Both the position numbers and the translations under genes were made by a program. A stretch of 64,000 nucleotides of DNA from Caprella mutica (Eukaryota > Arthropoda > Malacostraca > Amphipoda > Caprellidae): contig CANNZV010000115.1 of the NCBI GenBank assembly GCA_947561585.1, forward strand, positions 62,001 to 126,000, written 5' to 3'. The notes beneath the pieces were generated by a model. It saw only the letters and a list, made by a program, of their open reading frames with translations, made no database searches and was not told the DNA's origin. Shown here one piece after another: positions 23,471 to 35,718 of the stretch; positions within the stretch are counted from its first letter, which is position 1, and every line of letters begins with the position of its first letter.

Positions 23471-26400
23471 AGTGGTTAAAGAGTCGACAGCTCCCATTAT
23501 TACATGAATGGTTTAAAGAGTCGACAGCTCCCAATATTGCATGAATGGTTTAAAGAGTCGACAGCTCCCAATACTACATCAATGGTTTAAAGAGTCGACA
23601 GCTCACCATATTACATGAATGGTTTAAAGAGTCGACAGCTCCCAATATTACATGAACGGTTTAAAGAGTCGACAGCTCCCAATATTGCATGAAATGTTTA
23701 AAGAGTCGACAGCTCCCAATATTGCATGAATGGTTTAAAGAGTCGACAGCTCCCAATATTACATGAATGGTTTAAAGAGTCGACAGCTCCCAATATTACA
23801 TGAATGGTTTAAAGAGTCGACAGCTCACAATATTTCATGAATGTTTTGAAGAGTCGACAGCTACCAATATTACATGAATGGTTTAAAGAGTCGACAGCTT
23901 CCAATATTACAAGAATGGTTTAAAGAGTCGACAGCTCCCAATATTACATGAATGGTTTAAAGAGTCGACAGCTCCCAATATTACATGAATGGTTTAAAGA
24001 GTCGACAGCTCCCAATATTACATGAATGGTTTAAAGAGTCGACAGCTCCCAATATTACAAGAATGGTTTAAAGAGTCGACAGCTCACAATATTTCATGAA
24101 TGGTTTAAAGAGTCGACAGCTCCCAATATTTCATGAATGTTTTGAAGAGTCGACAGCTCCCAATATTACATGAATGGTTTAAAGAGTCGACAGCTCCCAA
24201 TATTTCATGAATGTTTTGAAGAGTCGACAGCTACCAATATTAAATGAAAGGTTTAAAGAGTCGACAGCTCCCAATATTTCATGAATGTTTTGAAGAGTCG
24301 ACAGCTCCCAATATTACATGAATGGTTTAAAGAGTCGACAGCTCCCAATATTTCATGAATGTTTTGAAGAGTCGACAGCTCCCAATATTACATGAATGGT
24401 TTAAAGAGTCGACAGCTCCCAATATTTCATGAATGTTTTGAAGAATCGACAGCTACCAATATTAAATGAATGGTTTAAAGAGTCGACAGCTCCCAATATT
24501 ACATGAATGGTTTAAAGAGTCGACAGCTCCCAATATTTCATGAATGTTTTGAAGAGTCGACAGCTCCCAATATTACATGAATGGTTTAAAGAGTCGACAG
24601 CTCCCAATATTTCATGAATGTTTTGAAGAGTCGACAGCTACCAATATTAAATGAATGGTTTAAAGAGTCGACAGCTCCCAATATTACATGAATGGTTTAA
24701 AGAGTCGACAGCTCCCAATATTTCATGAATGTTTTGAAGAGTCGACAGCTACCAATATTAAATGAATGGTTTAAAGAGTCGACAGCTCCCAATATTACAT
24801 GAATGGTTTAAAGAGTCGACAGCTCCCAATATTGCATGAATAGTTTAAAGAGTCGACAGCTCCCAATACTACATCAATGGTTTAAAGAGTCGACAGCTCA
24901 CCATATTACATGAATGGTTTAAAGAGTCGACAGCTCCCAATATTACATGAATGGTTTAAAGAGTCGACAGCTCCCAATATTGCATGAAATGTTTAAAGAG
25001 TCAACAGCTCTCAATATTGCATGAATGGTTTAAAGAGTCGACAGCTCCCAATATTACATGAATGGTTTAAAGAGTCGACAGCTCCCAATATTACATGAAT
25101 GGTTTAAAGAGTCGACAGCTCACAATATTTCATGAATGTTTTGAAGAGTCGACAGCTACCAATATTACATGAATGGTTTAAAGAGTCGACAGCTTCCAAT
25201 ATTACAAGAATGGTTTAAAGAGTCGACAGCTCCCAATATTACATGAATGGTTTAAAGAGTCGACAGCTCCCAATATTACATGAATGGTTTAAAGAGTCGA
25301 CAGCTCCCAATATTACATGAATAGTTTAAAGAGTCGACAGCTCCCAATATTACATGAATGGTTTAAAGAGTCGACAGCTCACAATATTTCATGAATGGTT
25401 TAAAGAGTCGACAGCTCCCAATATTTCATGAATGTTTTGAAGAGTCGACAGCTCCCAATATTACATGAATGGTTTAAAGTGTCGACAGCTCCCAATATTT
25501 CATGAATGTTTTGAAGAGTCGACAGCTACAAATATTAAATGAAAGGTTTAAAGAGTCGACAGCTCCCAATATTTCATGAATGTTTTGAAGAGTCGACAGC
25601 TCCCAATATTACATGAATGGTTTAAAGAGTCGACAGCTCCCAATATTTCATGAATGTTTTGAAGAGTCGACAGCTCCCAATATTACATGAATGGTTTAAA
25701 GAGTCGACAGCTCCCAATATATCATGAATGTTTTGAAGAATCGACAGCTACCAATATTAAATGAATGGTTTAAAGAGTCGACAGCTCCCAATATTTCATG
25801 AATGTTTTGAAGAGTCGACAGCTCCCAATATTACATGAATGGTTTAAAGAGTCGACAGCTCCCAATATTTCATGAATGTTTTGAAGAGTCGACAGCTCCC
25901 ATATTACATGAATGGTTTAAAGAGTCGACAGCTCCCAATATTTCATGAATGTTTTGAAGAGTCGACAGCTACCAATATTAAATGAATGGTTTAAAGAGTC
26001 GACAGCTCCCAATATTACATGAATGGTTTAAAGAGTCGACAGCTCCCAATATTTCATGAATGTTTTGAAGAGTCGACAGCTACCAATATTAAATGAATGG
26101 TTTAAAGAGTCGACAGCTCCCAATATTACATGAATGGTTTAAAGAGTCGACAGCTCCCAATATTGTATTAATGGTTTAAAGAGTCGACAGCTCCCAATAT
26201 TGCATGAATGGTTTAAAGAGTCGACAGCTCCCAATATTACATGAATGGTTTAAAGAGTCGACAGCTCCCAATATTGTATTAATGGTTTAAAGAGTCGACA
26301 GCTCCCAATATTGTATTAATGGTTTAAAGAGTTGACAGCTCCCAATATTGCATGAATGGTTTAAAGAGTCGACAGCTCCCAATATTACATGAGTGGTTTA

Positions 26401-26711
26401 AAGAGTCGACAGCTCCCAATATTGTATTAATGGTTTAAAGAGTCGACAGCTCCCAATTTTGTATTAATGGTTTAAAGAGTCGACAGCTCCCAATATTGTA
26501 TTAATGGTTTAAAGAGTTGACAGCTCCCAATATTGCATGAATGGTTTAAAGAGTCGACAGCTCCCAATATTACATGAATGGTTTAAAGAGTCGACAGCTC
26601 CCAATATTGTATTAATGGTTTAAAGAGTCGACAGCTCCCAATATTGTATTAATGGTTTAAAGAGTCGACAGCTCCCAATATTGTATTAATGGTTTAAAGA
26701 GTCGACAGCTC
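23471..26711 (+). repeat. 37-bp satellite array, about 87 copies, with higher-order structure
   Basis: Each unit contains AAAGAGTCGACAGCTCCCAA followed by a variable TATTACATGAATGGTTT-type segment, and nearly all carry a GTCGAC palindrome. Variant types (TTTCATGAATGTTTTG, TACTACATCAATGG, TTGTATTAATGG) are ordered non-randomly. Two-unit (74-bp) alternation dominates 24,130-24,780. A block starting at 23,571 recurs at 24,866, 1,295 bp or exactly 35 units later. The 26,160-26,700 end is enriched in the TTGTATTAATGG type. The right side adjoins the inverted arm at 26,797. Confidence 0.97.
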
Positions 26712-26796
26712 CTGTTTACTGTTTTATTTACCCTCACGTGTCTGACTGTTTCTCTTTCCTGTTTTCTGTCTCTTCTGTTCAATATTTTTCTCCGTG

Positions 26797-27316
26797 TTAT
26801 TAACGATGGTTGGTAATAACGGAAAAGGAATGGGTGAACCATGACAAACTGAATATGAATCAATATTTGTACTACCTTTGGTAAATATTATATTACGTTT
26901 GTTCTATGTGAGTAAATTACTGTTCATTATTCTATAATTACAATGGCAATATACCAACTATGAAACCTTAAGAAATTACCATAATCTATATACTGTAGGG
27001 ATTTAACTTTATCGAAATATTTGAATGAGATTAATAATTAAATAATATAATTTATTTTATCTTTTATTCTATTCTGTGTACTTTACATAATACTCTTTCT
27101 CTAAAAAATGACCTCATTACACAGTCGATTATTCACAGTTATTTTCATTGCGGTTTAACTCTAGAATTAAATAGCGGATAACGAGTTGTGCCATCAAGAT
27201 TTGATGCGGTCATTGTTACTCCATTGTACGTTAACGTGATGGAACTACGGCAAAGTTATCACAATATTGTGAGCCTTATGCACAGGGCAGTAAGGAGGGA
27301 AATAGCTTGCTCTGTT
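26797..27316 (-). repeat. Inverted arm, right copy (partner at 16,728-17,253)
   Basis: This is the reverse complement of the left arm from TGTTATTAACGATGG to about GCTTGCTCTGTTTC. Between the array and the arm lie about 85 bp of unshared, CT-rich sequence. Together with 16,728-17,253 it brackets 10.6 kb. The arrangement (arms outside, arrays inside) parallels the 31.4-49.9 kb pair, though sequences are unrelated. Confidence 0.88.
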
Positions 27317-28067
27317 TCATGTAGGAGTCGCTGTACCTCTTTTTGGATGAATTTGTATCTTTAGATGTTCCTAATTCTCATGGTATATTTAACTACTAAA
27401 CTCTGCCAACACCAAAACAGCTGTTCTCACGATAGCTTGCGATGTACCTATTTTTACCTAGTGTGGTAAATCGATAACAACTTCTATAAGATTTACTACA
27501 CGTATGAAAAAATCAACATTGTTTGCAGTAACTCAATAAAAATACTGATAGTTCGTAATTCTAATAATCTTCTTCTTAATTGCATACTTTGAATACTTTT
27601 GTAATAAAACAATGATCATGTACTTATATGTATTAATCAAAAGAAATTTGGAAAATATAAAAAGTAAAATAGGTTCCTTGTGAAAGATATTTATATGAAG
27701 CTCTTGTTGGAACTTTTACGTTATAAAATTATACTCTGTGGTTTCCTAAAATATAAAAAAATACAGAATTTTATTAACTAAAACTATCGCTAAATCTGTG
27801 CATTATACTGAAAATAATTTTCGTAAATGAATTGATCAATATGAAGTGTATTCCCAATGTTATCCCGATATCAAAGATTTTCCAACATATTGCATAACAT
27901 TGGAGATTATTTCTATAGGGGAGTGGATATATTGAGAAAGTTTTCATCCAATTACGTCAACAGTATCAACAATATATTTGGTAATTTGTATAAAGAATAT
28001 TGCTCACTTAATTATGATCCTATATCTTATACCTTAACTGAGGATTATTAATATATTTTAGTTCATT
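27317..28067. other. AT-rich DNA, nothing recognised
   Basis: A 64-codon open frame at 27,857-28,051 has no recognisable family and AT-driven composition; I do not call it. Confidence 0.5.
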
Positions 28068-28470
28068 TTGCCCACTTACAGAATATTCCACCACTTTAAC
28101 CTATTAAGAGGAGTGAAAATGTTCACCAATCCACGTGTTGTCACTTGAGGTCACGTGTTCCTGATGAGCCAATGAGAGGCCAGAGCATGTCCTGTCACGT
28201 GACTGACTGTGACCAATCTGCCCTCATCAGCAATTAAAGGGTTGCGATAAGGAGTTCCGGAGAGAACTGTTTGGTCTTTCAGGTGATTGGAGAGAGAGAG
28301 ACACGGTCCTTATGGCACTCAAGAGACTCTGGCTCAATGGAGCCACTTGTCGCAATATTGGGATTGAGTAATTTGGTAACACCCCATTATATTCATAAGT
28401 ACTTCTAATGGAATGGTGATGTGGATCAGGAATTTGAATAGTGCACCATACTCTTTGATGTGGGGCAGGT
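28068..28470 (+). repeat. Dispersed E-box/CCAAT-rich repeat, copy 2
   Basis: Matches copy 1 (15,127-15,459) and copy 3 (52,850-53,300, reverse). It lacks about 35 bp near its 5' side (the TATATGCAACTGC segment) and keeps the 3' part ending around ACTCTTTGATGTGG. It retains three CACGTG sites, including GTCACGTGAC, and the CCAAT motifs. Confidence 0.82.
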
Positions 28471-31407
28471 AATCAACTGTAACCTAGAAAAAATGAGTAA
28501 AGTGAAACCATTGATAAAAATCACGTACCATTGACAGAGCTTTAGGTCACTAGACTCGCAACGTTTAATATTAAATCAATACTTATTTAATTACAAAGAT
28601 CTCTTCATGTGATAATTTAAGCAATTCACTTAAAGTAACTAACACGAGTGAATTGTTGACTAATTATAAGCATATTTCTTTTGAGAAAGTAATAAACTTA
28701 ATTCATGTCATTAACTATTTATTGTTTATCTAGCATATGTTAAAATATTTCATATGGAATTTGTATGCCCTTCAATAGAGTTGTCTTTTGTAGCTAAGAT
28801 ATTGGTAGGTAACTATAGAACGAATTAATATATATTATGTATTATTTAGAAATCTTAGTATACGAATGTCAGTTGCATGTAGCTATGGGAGTTTTCATCG
28901 ATCGATTCATAGTGTGATAAAATAAGTTTTTACTTTTTATCTCCATGGTAAAACAAAATATCTGTAAAATCAACCGATAATTTAGTTTATTGTTATAGAA
29001 TTAATTTGACTAAAAAACAATGTAAGATTTGACAGCAATGGATAGTCATATTTTGACTCGTAATGATTTGTGGTCAAATTACGATTATTATCTTATAGGT
29101 AAAATATTACGAACAATAAAACTTGACTAACTTGTTAACTGCAATCACTTACCAGTGTTTGTTTACAACATGGCACTCTTGTGGGAGTTCATGGATGGTA
29201 ACTCCCACGTCTCATCCATCACCGGCTACAAGGGTGGTAATAATCAGACTGCTTCTGTACCAATGAAAAGCACTTGTCTAGAGCATGAGTCAGCACATTA
29301 TTATCAGAGGGTAACTTCATTATAAAGAGACAATCAATACAAATTGATAAAATAGGTATATTATTGATATAAATTATTAGTTACTATAATTACATTCACT
29401 ATTATAGTGAATGTGAATTGTGAATTTGTTACATATATTCCTTACATATGGTAGTTCCACAAGAAGAAATTGTGAGGGGAAATATCCTAGAATGAATGAA
29501 ACATCGAAGGAATGTTTCCAAATCCTGAAATGATTAGGAAAGCATTAATTTAACGATGTTATTATCTCTCTTGATGTATGTTCTATCCTGTTAAATAAAA
29601 TGTCTGTCTTTCCTAGCTATGCAATGAGAAACTATCATATAGCATCATTAGGTACCTAATATCCTCATGAAGTATAAGGGGACCATTTCAGTTGTGCCTC
29701 AATATTATAAAAAGTAGTGATTAAGAACATTGGTATAGAGTTATATTCCACAGCAGTGACAGCACAATCATACGAAGAGAATGCAATGGCCATACTTAAT
29801 TGAATCCATCGTTGATTCGCAATTATGGAATTATGTCTATTTCTATCGCCAGATAAGTCAGACTGTGCTTATCAATGAATATAATAATTATTTAATTTTT
29901 CTCTCAACTTCTCTAAAAGAGACAACCTCGCACTGACGAATGAAAGATTCGAATTGTATTATGTAAATTATAAATGTTTAAATTTCTTTTATATGATTAG
30001 TAATGTCGATAATTGAGTTGAACTTTTTTATGAAGGAACTTATAAGAGTACCTGTAGCACTAACAGAACTCAATCGCTTATATTCAGCTCGAATTGATTT
30101 CAATCTGACAGATTGTGGTCTATCTCTACTATAACCACAGTGGCACTTAATATTGACATACTGACCAGAGTCCATGTATGAATGGACTTTTCTTATACGT
30201 TCTTCTTTCCTGCAGCGAAAAATAATGAAAAACTACTGTTTGAAATGACACAAAAACTACAATCTAGCAGATAAAAAAGAATGTCAAGATTGTAGATATT
30301 ATTGGGCTATAAAAGTTTTTCTTTATTCAAGTAAAAGATGTTAAGGTGCTTATAGTTTTCATAGTTTTCGTTTTATCGTCAAATAAATAAAAGGGTCAGG
30401 CTTACATCTGGCCCACCCTGTAGATTCTATTGTATATATGACTAAAGAAATCGAAAACAATATAATCTATGATTCTATATGGATACCCTCTGATATAAGT
30501 TGAAGAATTTTACAGATATTTTATTTTTTTACAAAAAATACAATATTTCATGTTTTTTTCACAGACTGAAACTGAATTTCAATTATTGGCCAATTTTTTC
30601 AAAATATCAGATCGATAAATGACAATTTTTCCTACCAATTACCTATCGTAAAATAATTTTACAGTTTTCCCTTCCCAAACGTTATTTGTCTTCAAACGAT
30701 ATACATAACTATCTATTTGATATATTTTGATATATCACTATTTTTATTTATAGTTGTTCTATCTATTATTATGTTATGTATTCACTATCATGTGTTAAGT
30801 TAGAGAGCAGGTAAGAGGGTATTTTCATGGTATTTCCAATGTATGAACTATAAACTTCTTCTAGGTATTTAATTTTAATAACTAGTTGCAGTTTAATAAC
30901 TAGTCGCAGTCTTTAGTCAGATTATTTTAATTAATGATGTGATTGTTTTAATTTTTTTGTAGTAGATTACAATTTTTTTCTATTCAAGCATGTAATATAT
31001 TAGTAAGTATTTCCCGCTATGGTTCATTCATTTTCATTTATTTGAGACGTTTGGTCATTTGATTAATAATTGAGAGAAGTTAACATTTAAATAGATTATC
31101 TGTAAAAACGGAAAGTTTGTTTAATTTTTAGTATTAATATCAATATAGGTACCAAGATCATAAATTTTTCAATAATGAAACAATTATGTGTAATGAAAAT
31201 CCTGATCATAAATGTTTGAAAAAGTGCAATTAATATTTTTTCGAGTGAACTATACAGTAGCTCTTGACCATGATATGTTTTTAACCTTCCTTCAGCTGTT
31301 CTGTTTTCAGGTATTTAATTATTTTTATATTTAATTTTAAGAGTTATCTATTATAACCTTCCATTAAAATACAGCCTTTAAAAATTCAGTATTAGCTACC
31401 TGGCAAA
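28471..31407. other. AT-rich DNA with a single mariner-like terminus
   Basis: No credible gene. CCCACCCTGTA at 30,412-30,422 looks like one end of a Tc1/mariner-type element (compare CACCCTGTA at 47,231, 51,154 and 61,047), but no partner end was found upstream. A small perfect hairpin (AGTCCAT / ATGGACT) lies at 30,169-30,188. Confidence 0.45.
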
Positions 31408-31660
31408 TAAAATATATATTTAGTTTAATTCTCTTTAATAAATTGTTCATACATTAAATAACTTCCTTCTTCCTCCCTTTTCCCCATCAGCTGTTCTGAC
31501 CAGTCACCTCTCCCTAGTATAAAATTTCACAATTTCACACATCTCCAATGGTTACAAACCAAAGAGACTTCAGATTAATAGTTTGCATTGATGTGTTTAA
31601 TATTCCAATTGGGGTTAGGTGACAAATTGGTTAGCAAATATGCTGACTCATGATGAGACA
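31408..31660 (-). repeat. Arm sequence, copy 2 (left-end orientation)
   Basis: The reverse complement matches 49,661-49,908 over about 250 bp, including CAGCTGATGGGGAAAAGGG and the outer AT-rich segment. The inner 165 bp also match 10,711-10,871. A 59-bp minisatellite abuts it on the inner side, as at the 49.7-kb copy. Homology fades outward near TTTGCCAGGTAGC (about 31,400). Confidence 0.88.
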
Positions 31661-31855
31661 GAGAGTCACGCCTTCTCCTTTAATGTATTCATTTGACTCA
31701 ATTGACTCATGATGAGACAGAGAGTCACGCCTTCTCCTCTAATGTATTCATTTGACTCAATTGACTCATGATGAGACAGTGAGTCACGCCTTCTCCTTTA
31801 ATGTACTCATTTGACTCAATTGACTCATGATGAGACAGAGAGTCACGAGTTCTCT
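31645..31855 (-). repeat. 59-bp minisatellite, about 3.5 copies (left)
   Basis: Units containing GACTCATGATGAGACAGAGA and CACGCCTTCTCC are the reverse complement of the array at 48,548-49,670. It takes the place that the 15-bp array holds next to array 1. Confidence 0.95.
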
Positions 31856-32032
31856 GCCTCAATTAACTTACGTGAAGAATTCAGTTTAGTAATCAATTAA
31901 ATCTTATTTTCACAAACTTTAGTAAAAAATTTGAGATACGGGATAAATAAATAATATTGGATTTTAATTGGTTATTGTTTTAATGTATCAAAAGAGTGGC
32001 AAAGTAATAGAGTTACATTGCTCAAAATATAT

Positions 32033-32212
32033 CAATGTCAATTGTTGTTTATTTTAATGTGTATCAATGTCCAAGAGATAATTTCTCTCTAGATTATAAA
32101 CCATTGATTGCATGAAAGAAAAACAATAAAAGCTTCTCCCCCGCAGAGAGAACTAACCACGAGCCTGCCACTAAATTCTGCAGCGACTGATTGCTGGATA
32201 AGAGACAAATTG
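32033..32212 (-). repeat. 180-bp module adjoining array 2
   Basis: Reverse complement of 9,838-10,018. It joins the second 28-bp array at TTGCTGGATAAGAGACAAA. Conservation of the module-array junction at both loci shows that they share an origin. Confidence 0.9.
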
Positions 32213-34566
32213 AAACATTCTGCTGTGATGGGACAAACTGAAACATTCTGCTGTGATGGGACAAACTGAAACATTCTGCTGTGATGGGACAAACTGAAAC
32301 ATTCTGCTGTGATGGGACAAACTGAATCATTCTGCTGTGATGGGACAAACTGAGACATTCTGCTGTGATGGGACAAAATGAAACATTCTGTTGTGATGGG
32401 ACAAACTGAAACATTCTGCTGTGATGGGACAAACTGAAACATTCTGCTGTGATGGGACAAACTGAAACATTCTGCTGTGATGGGACAAACTGAAACATTC
32501 TGCTGTGATGGGACAAACTGAAACATTCTGCTGTGATGGGACAAACTGAAACATTCTGCTGTGATGGGACAAACTGAATCATTCTGCTGTGATGGGACAA
32601 ACTGAGACATTCTGCTGTGATGGGACAAAATGAAACATTCTGTTGTGATGGGACAAATTTGAAACATTCTGTTGTGATGGGACAAACTGAAACATTCTGC
32701 TGTGATGGGACAAACTGAAACATTCTGCTGTGATGGGACAAACTGAAACATTCTGCTGTGATGGGACAAACTGAAACATTCTGCTGTGATGGGACAAACT
32801 GAAACATTCTGCTGTGATGGGACAAACTGAAACATTCTGCTGTGATGGGACAAACTGAAACATTCTGCTGTGATGGGACAATATGAAACATTCTGCTGTG
32901 ATGGGACAAACTGAAACATTCTTCTGTAATGGGACAAACTGAAAAATTCTGCTGTGATGGGACAAACTGAAACATTCTGCTGTGATGGGACAAACTGAAA
33001 CATTCTGCTGTGATGGGACAAACTGAAACATTCTGCTGTGATGGGACAAACTGAAACATTCTGCTGTGATGGGACAAACTGAAACATTCTGCTGTGATGG
33101 GACAAACTGAAACATTCTGCTGTGATGGGACAAACTGAAACATTCTGCTGTGATGGGACAAACCGAAACATTCTGCTGTAATGGGACAAATTGAAACATT
33201 CTGCTGTGATGGGACAAACTGAAACATTCTGCTGTGATGGGACAAACTGAAACATTCTGCTGTGATGGGACAAACCGAAACATTCTTCTGTAATGGGACA
33301 AACTGAAAAATTCTGCTGTGATGGGACAAACTGAAACATTCTGCTGTGATGGGACAAACTGAAACATTCTGCTGTGATGGGACAAACTGAAACATTCTGC
33401 TGTGATGGGACAAACTGAAATATTCTGCTGTGATGGGACAAACTGAAACATTCTGCTGTGATGGGACAAACTGAAACATTCTGCTGTGATGGGACAAACT
33501 GAAATATTCTGCTGTGATGGGACAAACTGAAACATTCTGCTGTGATGGGACAAACTGAAACATTCTGCCGTGATGGGACAAACTGAAACATTCTGCTGTG
33601 ATGGGACAAACTGAAACATTCTGCTGTGATGGGACAAACTGAAATATTCTGCTGTGATGGGACAAACTGATACATTCTGCTGTGATGGGACAAACTGAAA
33701 CATTCTGCTGTGATGGGACAAACTGAAACATTCTGCTGTGATGGGACAAACTGAAACATTCTGTTGTGATGGGACAAACTGAAACATTCTGCTGTGATGG
33801 GACAAACTGAAACATTCTGCTGTAATGGGACAAATTGAAACATTCTGCTGTGATGGGACAAACTGAAACATTCTGCTGTGATGGGACAAACTGAAACATT
33901 CTGATGTGATGGGACAAACTGAAACATTCTGCTGTGATGGGACATCTGAAACATTCTGCTGTGATGGGACAAACTGAAACATTCTGCTGTGATGGGACAA
34001 ACTGAAACATTCTGCTGTGATGGGACAAACTGAAACATTCTGCTGTGATGGGACAAACTGAAACATTCTGCTGTGATGGGACAAACTGAAACATTCTGCT
34101 GTGATGGGACAAACTGAAACATTCTGCTGTGATGGGACAAACTGAAACATTCTGCTGTGATGGGACAAACTGAAACATTCTGCTGTGATGGGACAAACTG
34201 AAACAAACATTCTGCTGTGATGGGACAAACTGAAACATTCTGCTGTGATGAGACAAACTGAAACATTCTGCTGTGATGGGACAAACTGAAACATTCTGCT
34301 GTGATGGGACAAACTGAAACATTCTGCTGTGATGGGACAAACTGAAACATTCTGCTGTGATGGGACAAACTGAAACATTCTGCTGTGATGGGACAAACTG
34401 AAACATTCTGCTGTGATGGGACAAACTGAAACATTCTGCTGTGATGGGACAAACTGAAACAAACATTCTGCTGTGATGGGACAAACTGAAACATTCTGCT
34501 GTGATGGGACAAACTGAAACAAACATTCTGCTGTGATGGGACAAACTGAAACAAACATTCTGCTGT
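32213..34566 (-). repeat. 28-bp satellite array 2 (inverted), about 84 monomers
   Basis: Same monomer as array 1 on the opposite strand (core CTGCTGTGATGGGACA). Unlike array 1 it contains length changes: an extra T at about 32,650, a short unit at about 33,945 (GGGACATCTGAAAC), and 4-bp additions (AAACAAAC) at about 34,204, 34,461, 34,521 and 34,553 that make 32-bp units near the outer edge. A 252-bp (nine-unit) duplication is visible from 32,324 to 32,576. It ends at CTGTGCCGGGTACAAAATTG. Open frames of 659-856 codons on the minus strand are periodic products of the repeat, not genes. Confidence 0.97.
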
Positions 34567-34954
34567 GCCGGGTACAAAATTGTTCGAAGGGAAGTACTCT
34601 AGGGATAATAAAAGCAAAGGAAGAAAGAGAACCAGTTTATCTCTATTTAAAATGTTCAATGAACTAACTTACAACAACTACATGATCAGTACTTAAACAC
34701 TCCCTCTGCTTGGAAGAGTTCAACTACTGCATGGATAGAAGAAAGACTAAAAAGATTTAGTAAGAACTGACTTGCATCTATTTCAAGTATAAATACGCGT
34801 CTCGGCTTCAACGAAGTCTCATTCATGGATTCACTTTATCATAGTGTCTTCAATCCTCCACATTCTCTCAGGTACAGCAGCTGTAATATATTTATCTCCC
34901 TGTTTTTAACCTCTTCATAGCTTATCAAGAACTGGTGAACTATTATAGAACTAT
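34567..34954. other. Unique AT-rich DNA
   Basis: Beyond the array edge no module or arm matching the other side of the array is visible and no gene is seen. Confidence 0.5.
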
Positions 34955-35340
34955 AGAGCACATACTTCGCCGCTATTTTTTACTGCAAATTTAATAATTT
35001 GCCTTGTGTTATAAATGACGTTGACATTATACCGGTTCTTCACCATAATCTAGTCAAATTGTTCCTGGATAAGAACCAATTTTCCCACCAAATTTCAGGC
35101 AACTTGTTTGAATAATTTTAGAGTCATTGAGTTATGAATGATTTTGACTTTTTTACCAGATCGCTCTCAAAATTTACCAGATGGTTATAGTACATTGATC
35201 AATTTTCCCACCAAATTCCAGGCAATTCGGTGCAAGAACTTTTGAGTTATGCAAATAACAAGAAGACAAATAAATAAACAAATTCTGATTAAAACATTAC
35301 CTTCTGCAATTTGCGAAGGTAATAAGAAACGGCGCAATAA
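34955..35340 (+). repeat. Dispersed repeat with CCAAATTTCAGGCAA-type subrepeats, copy 1
   Basis: It shares order and motifs with 52,195-52,686: CGCCGCTAT, GAGTTATGAATGATTTTGAC, TTTTCCCACCAAATT, CAGGCAATTCGG, and a tail ACCTTCTGC...GAAGGTAATAA. Each copy is built from 2-3 diverged subunits of about 125 bp. No coding frame is present; class unknown. Confidence 0.65.
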
Positions 35341-35718
35341 AATGAGGAGAGTTATTGAACTATATGAAAATAGGTAGTTTGAAATGTAATGAATCAAATA
35401 AAATTTTTGAGAAATGGTTTAAGAAAGACAGGTTTTTCATTCTATTCCTCGCTGTCATAGATTGCATGAACGTTGGTATGATTACATTATTATTTTCTTT
35501 TGACTATTACTCGTGGAAGTGTTAAAGATTAAAAGTTTTTAGTTTTTCTAATGAGGTGTGAAGCAAAGAGGAAATTTTGAGATTTTGTTCTTCTTTTGAA
35601 CTTTCGATTTGTTATAATAATAACAACATACTTTCATTATCGTAATATATTGCTCTTAATTATTGTGAAAAGATTATTCATGTGAATATTTTCGAAAGCA
35701 TCGAAAAATAAATAATAG

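Noticed and set aside
16728..27316. LTR retrotransposon bounded by the two arms
   Set aside because: The arms are inverted, not direct, and there are no primer-binding, gag or pol signatures between them.
30412..30422. CCCACCCTGTA as evidence for a complete mariner element
   Set aside because: No inverted partner within the expected 1-2 kb and no transposase motifs; kept only as a possible solo end. The same applies to 45,038-45,051.
32089..34659. Minus-strand 856- and 827-codon frames, one beginning MNILNRDKLVLFLPLLLLSL with a hydrophobic, signal-like start
   Set aside because: The hydrophobic start lies in flanking AT-rich DNA and runs straight into the satellite. The same array is open in other frames too, and frameshifting indels occur within it. 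I treat the apparent signal peptide as chance.
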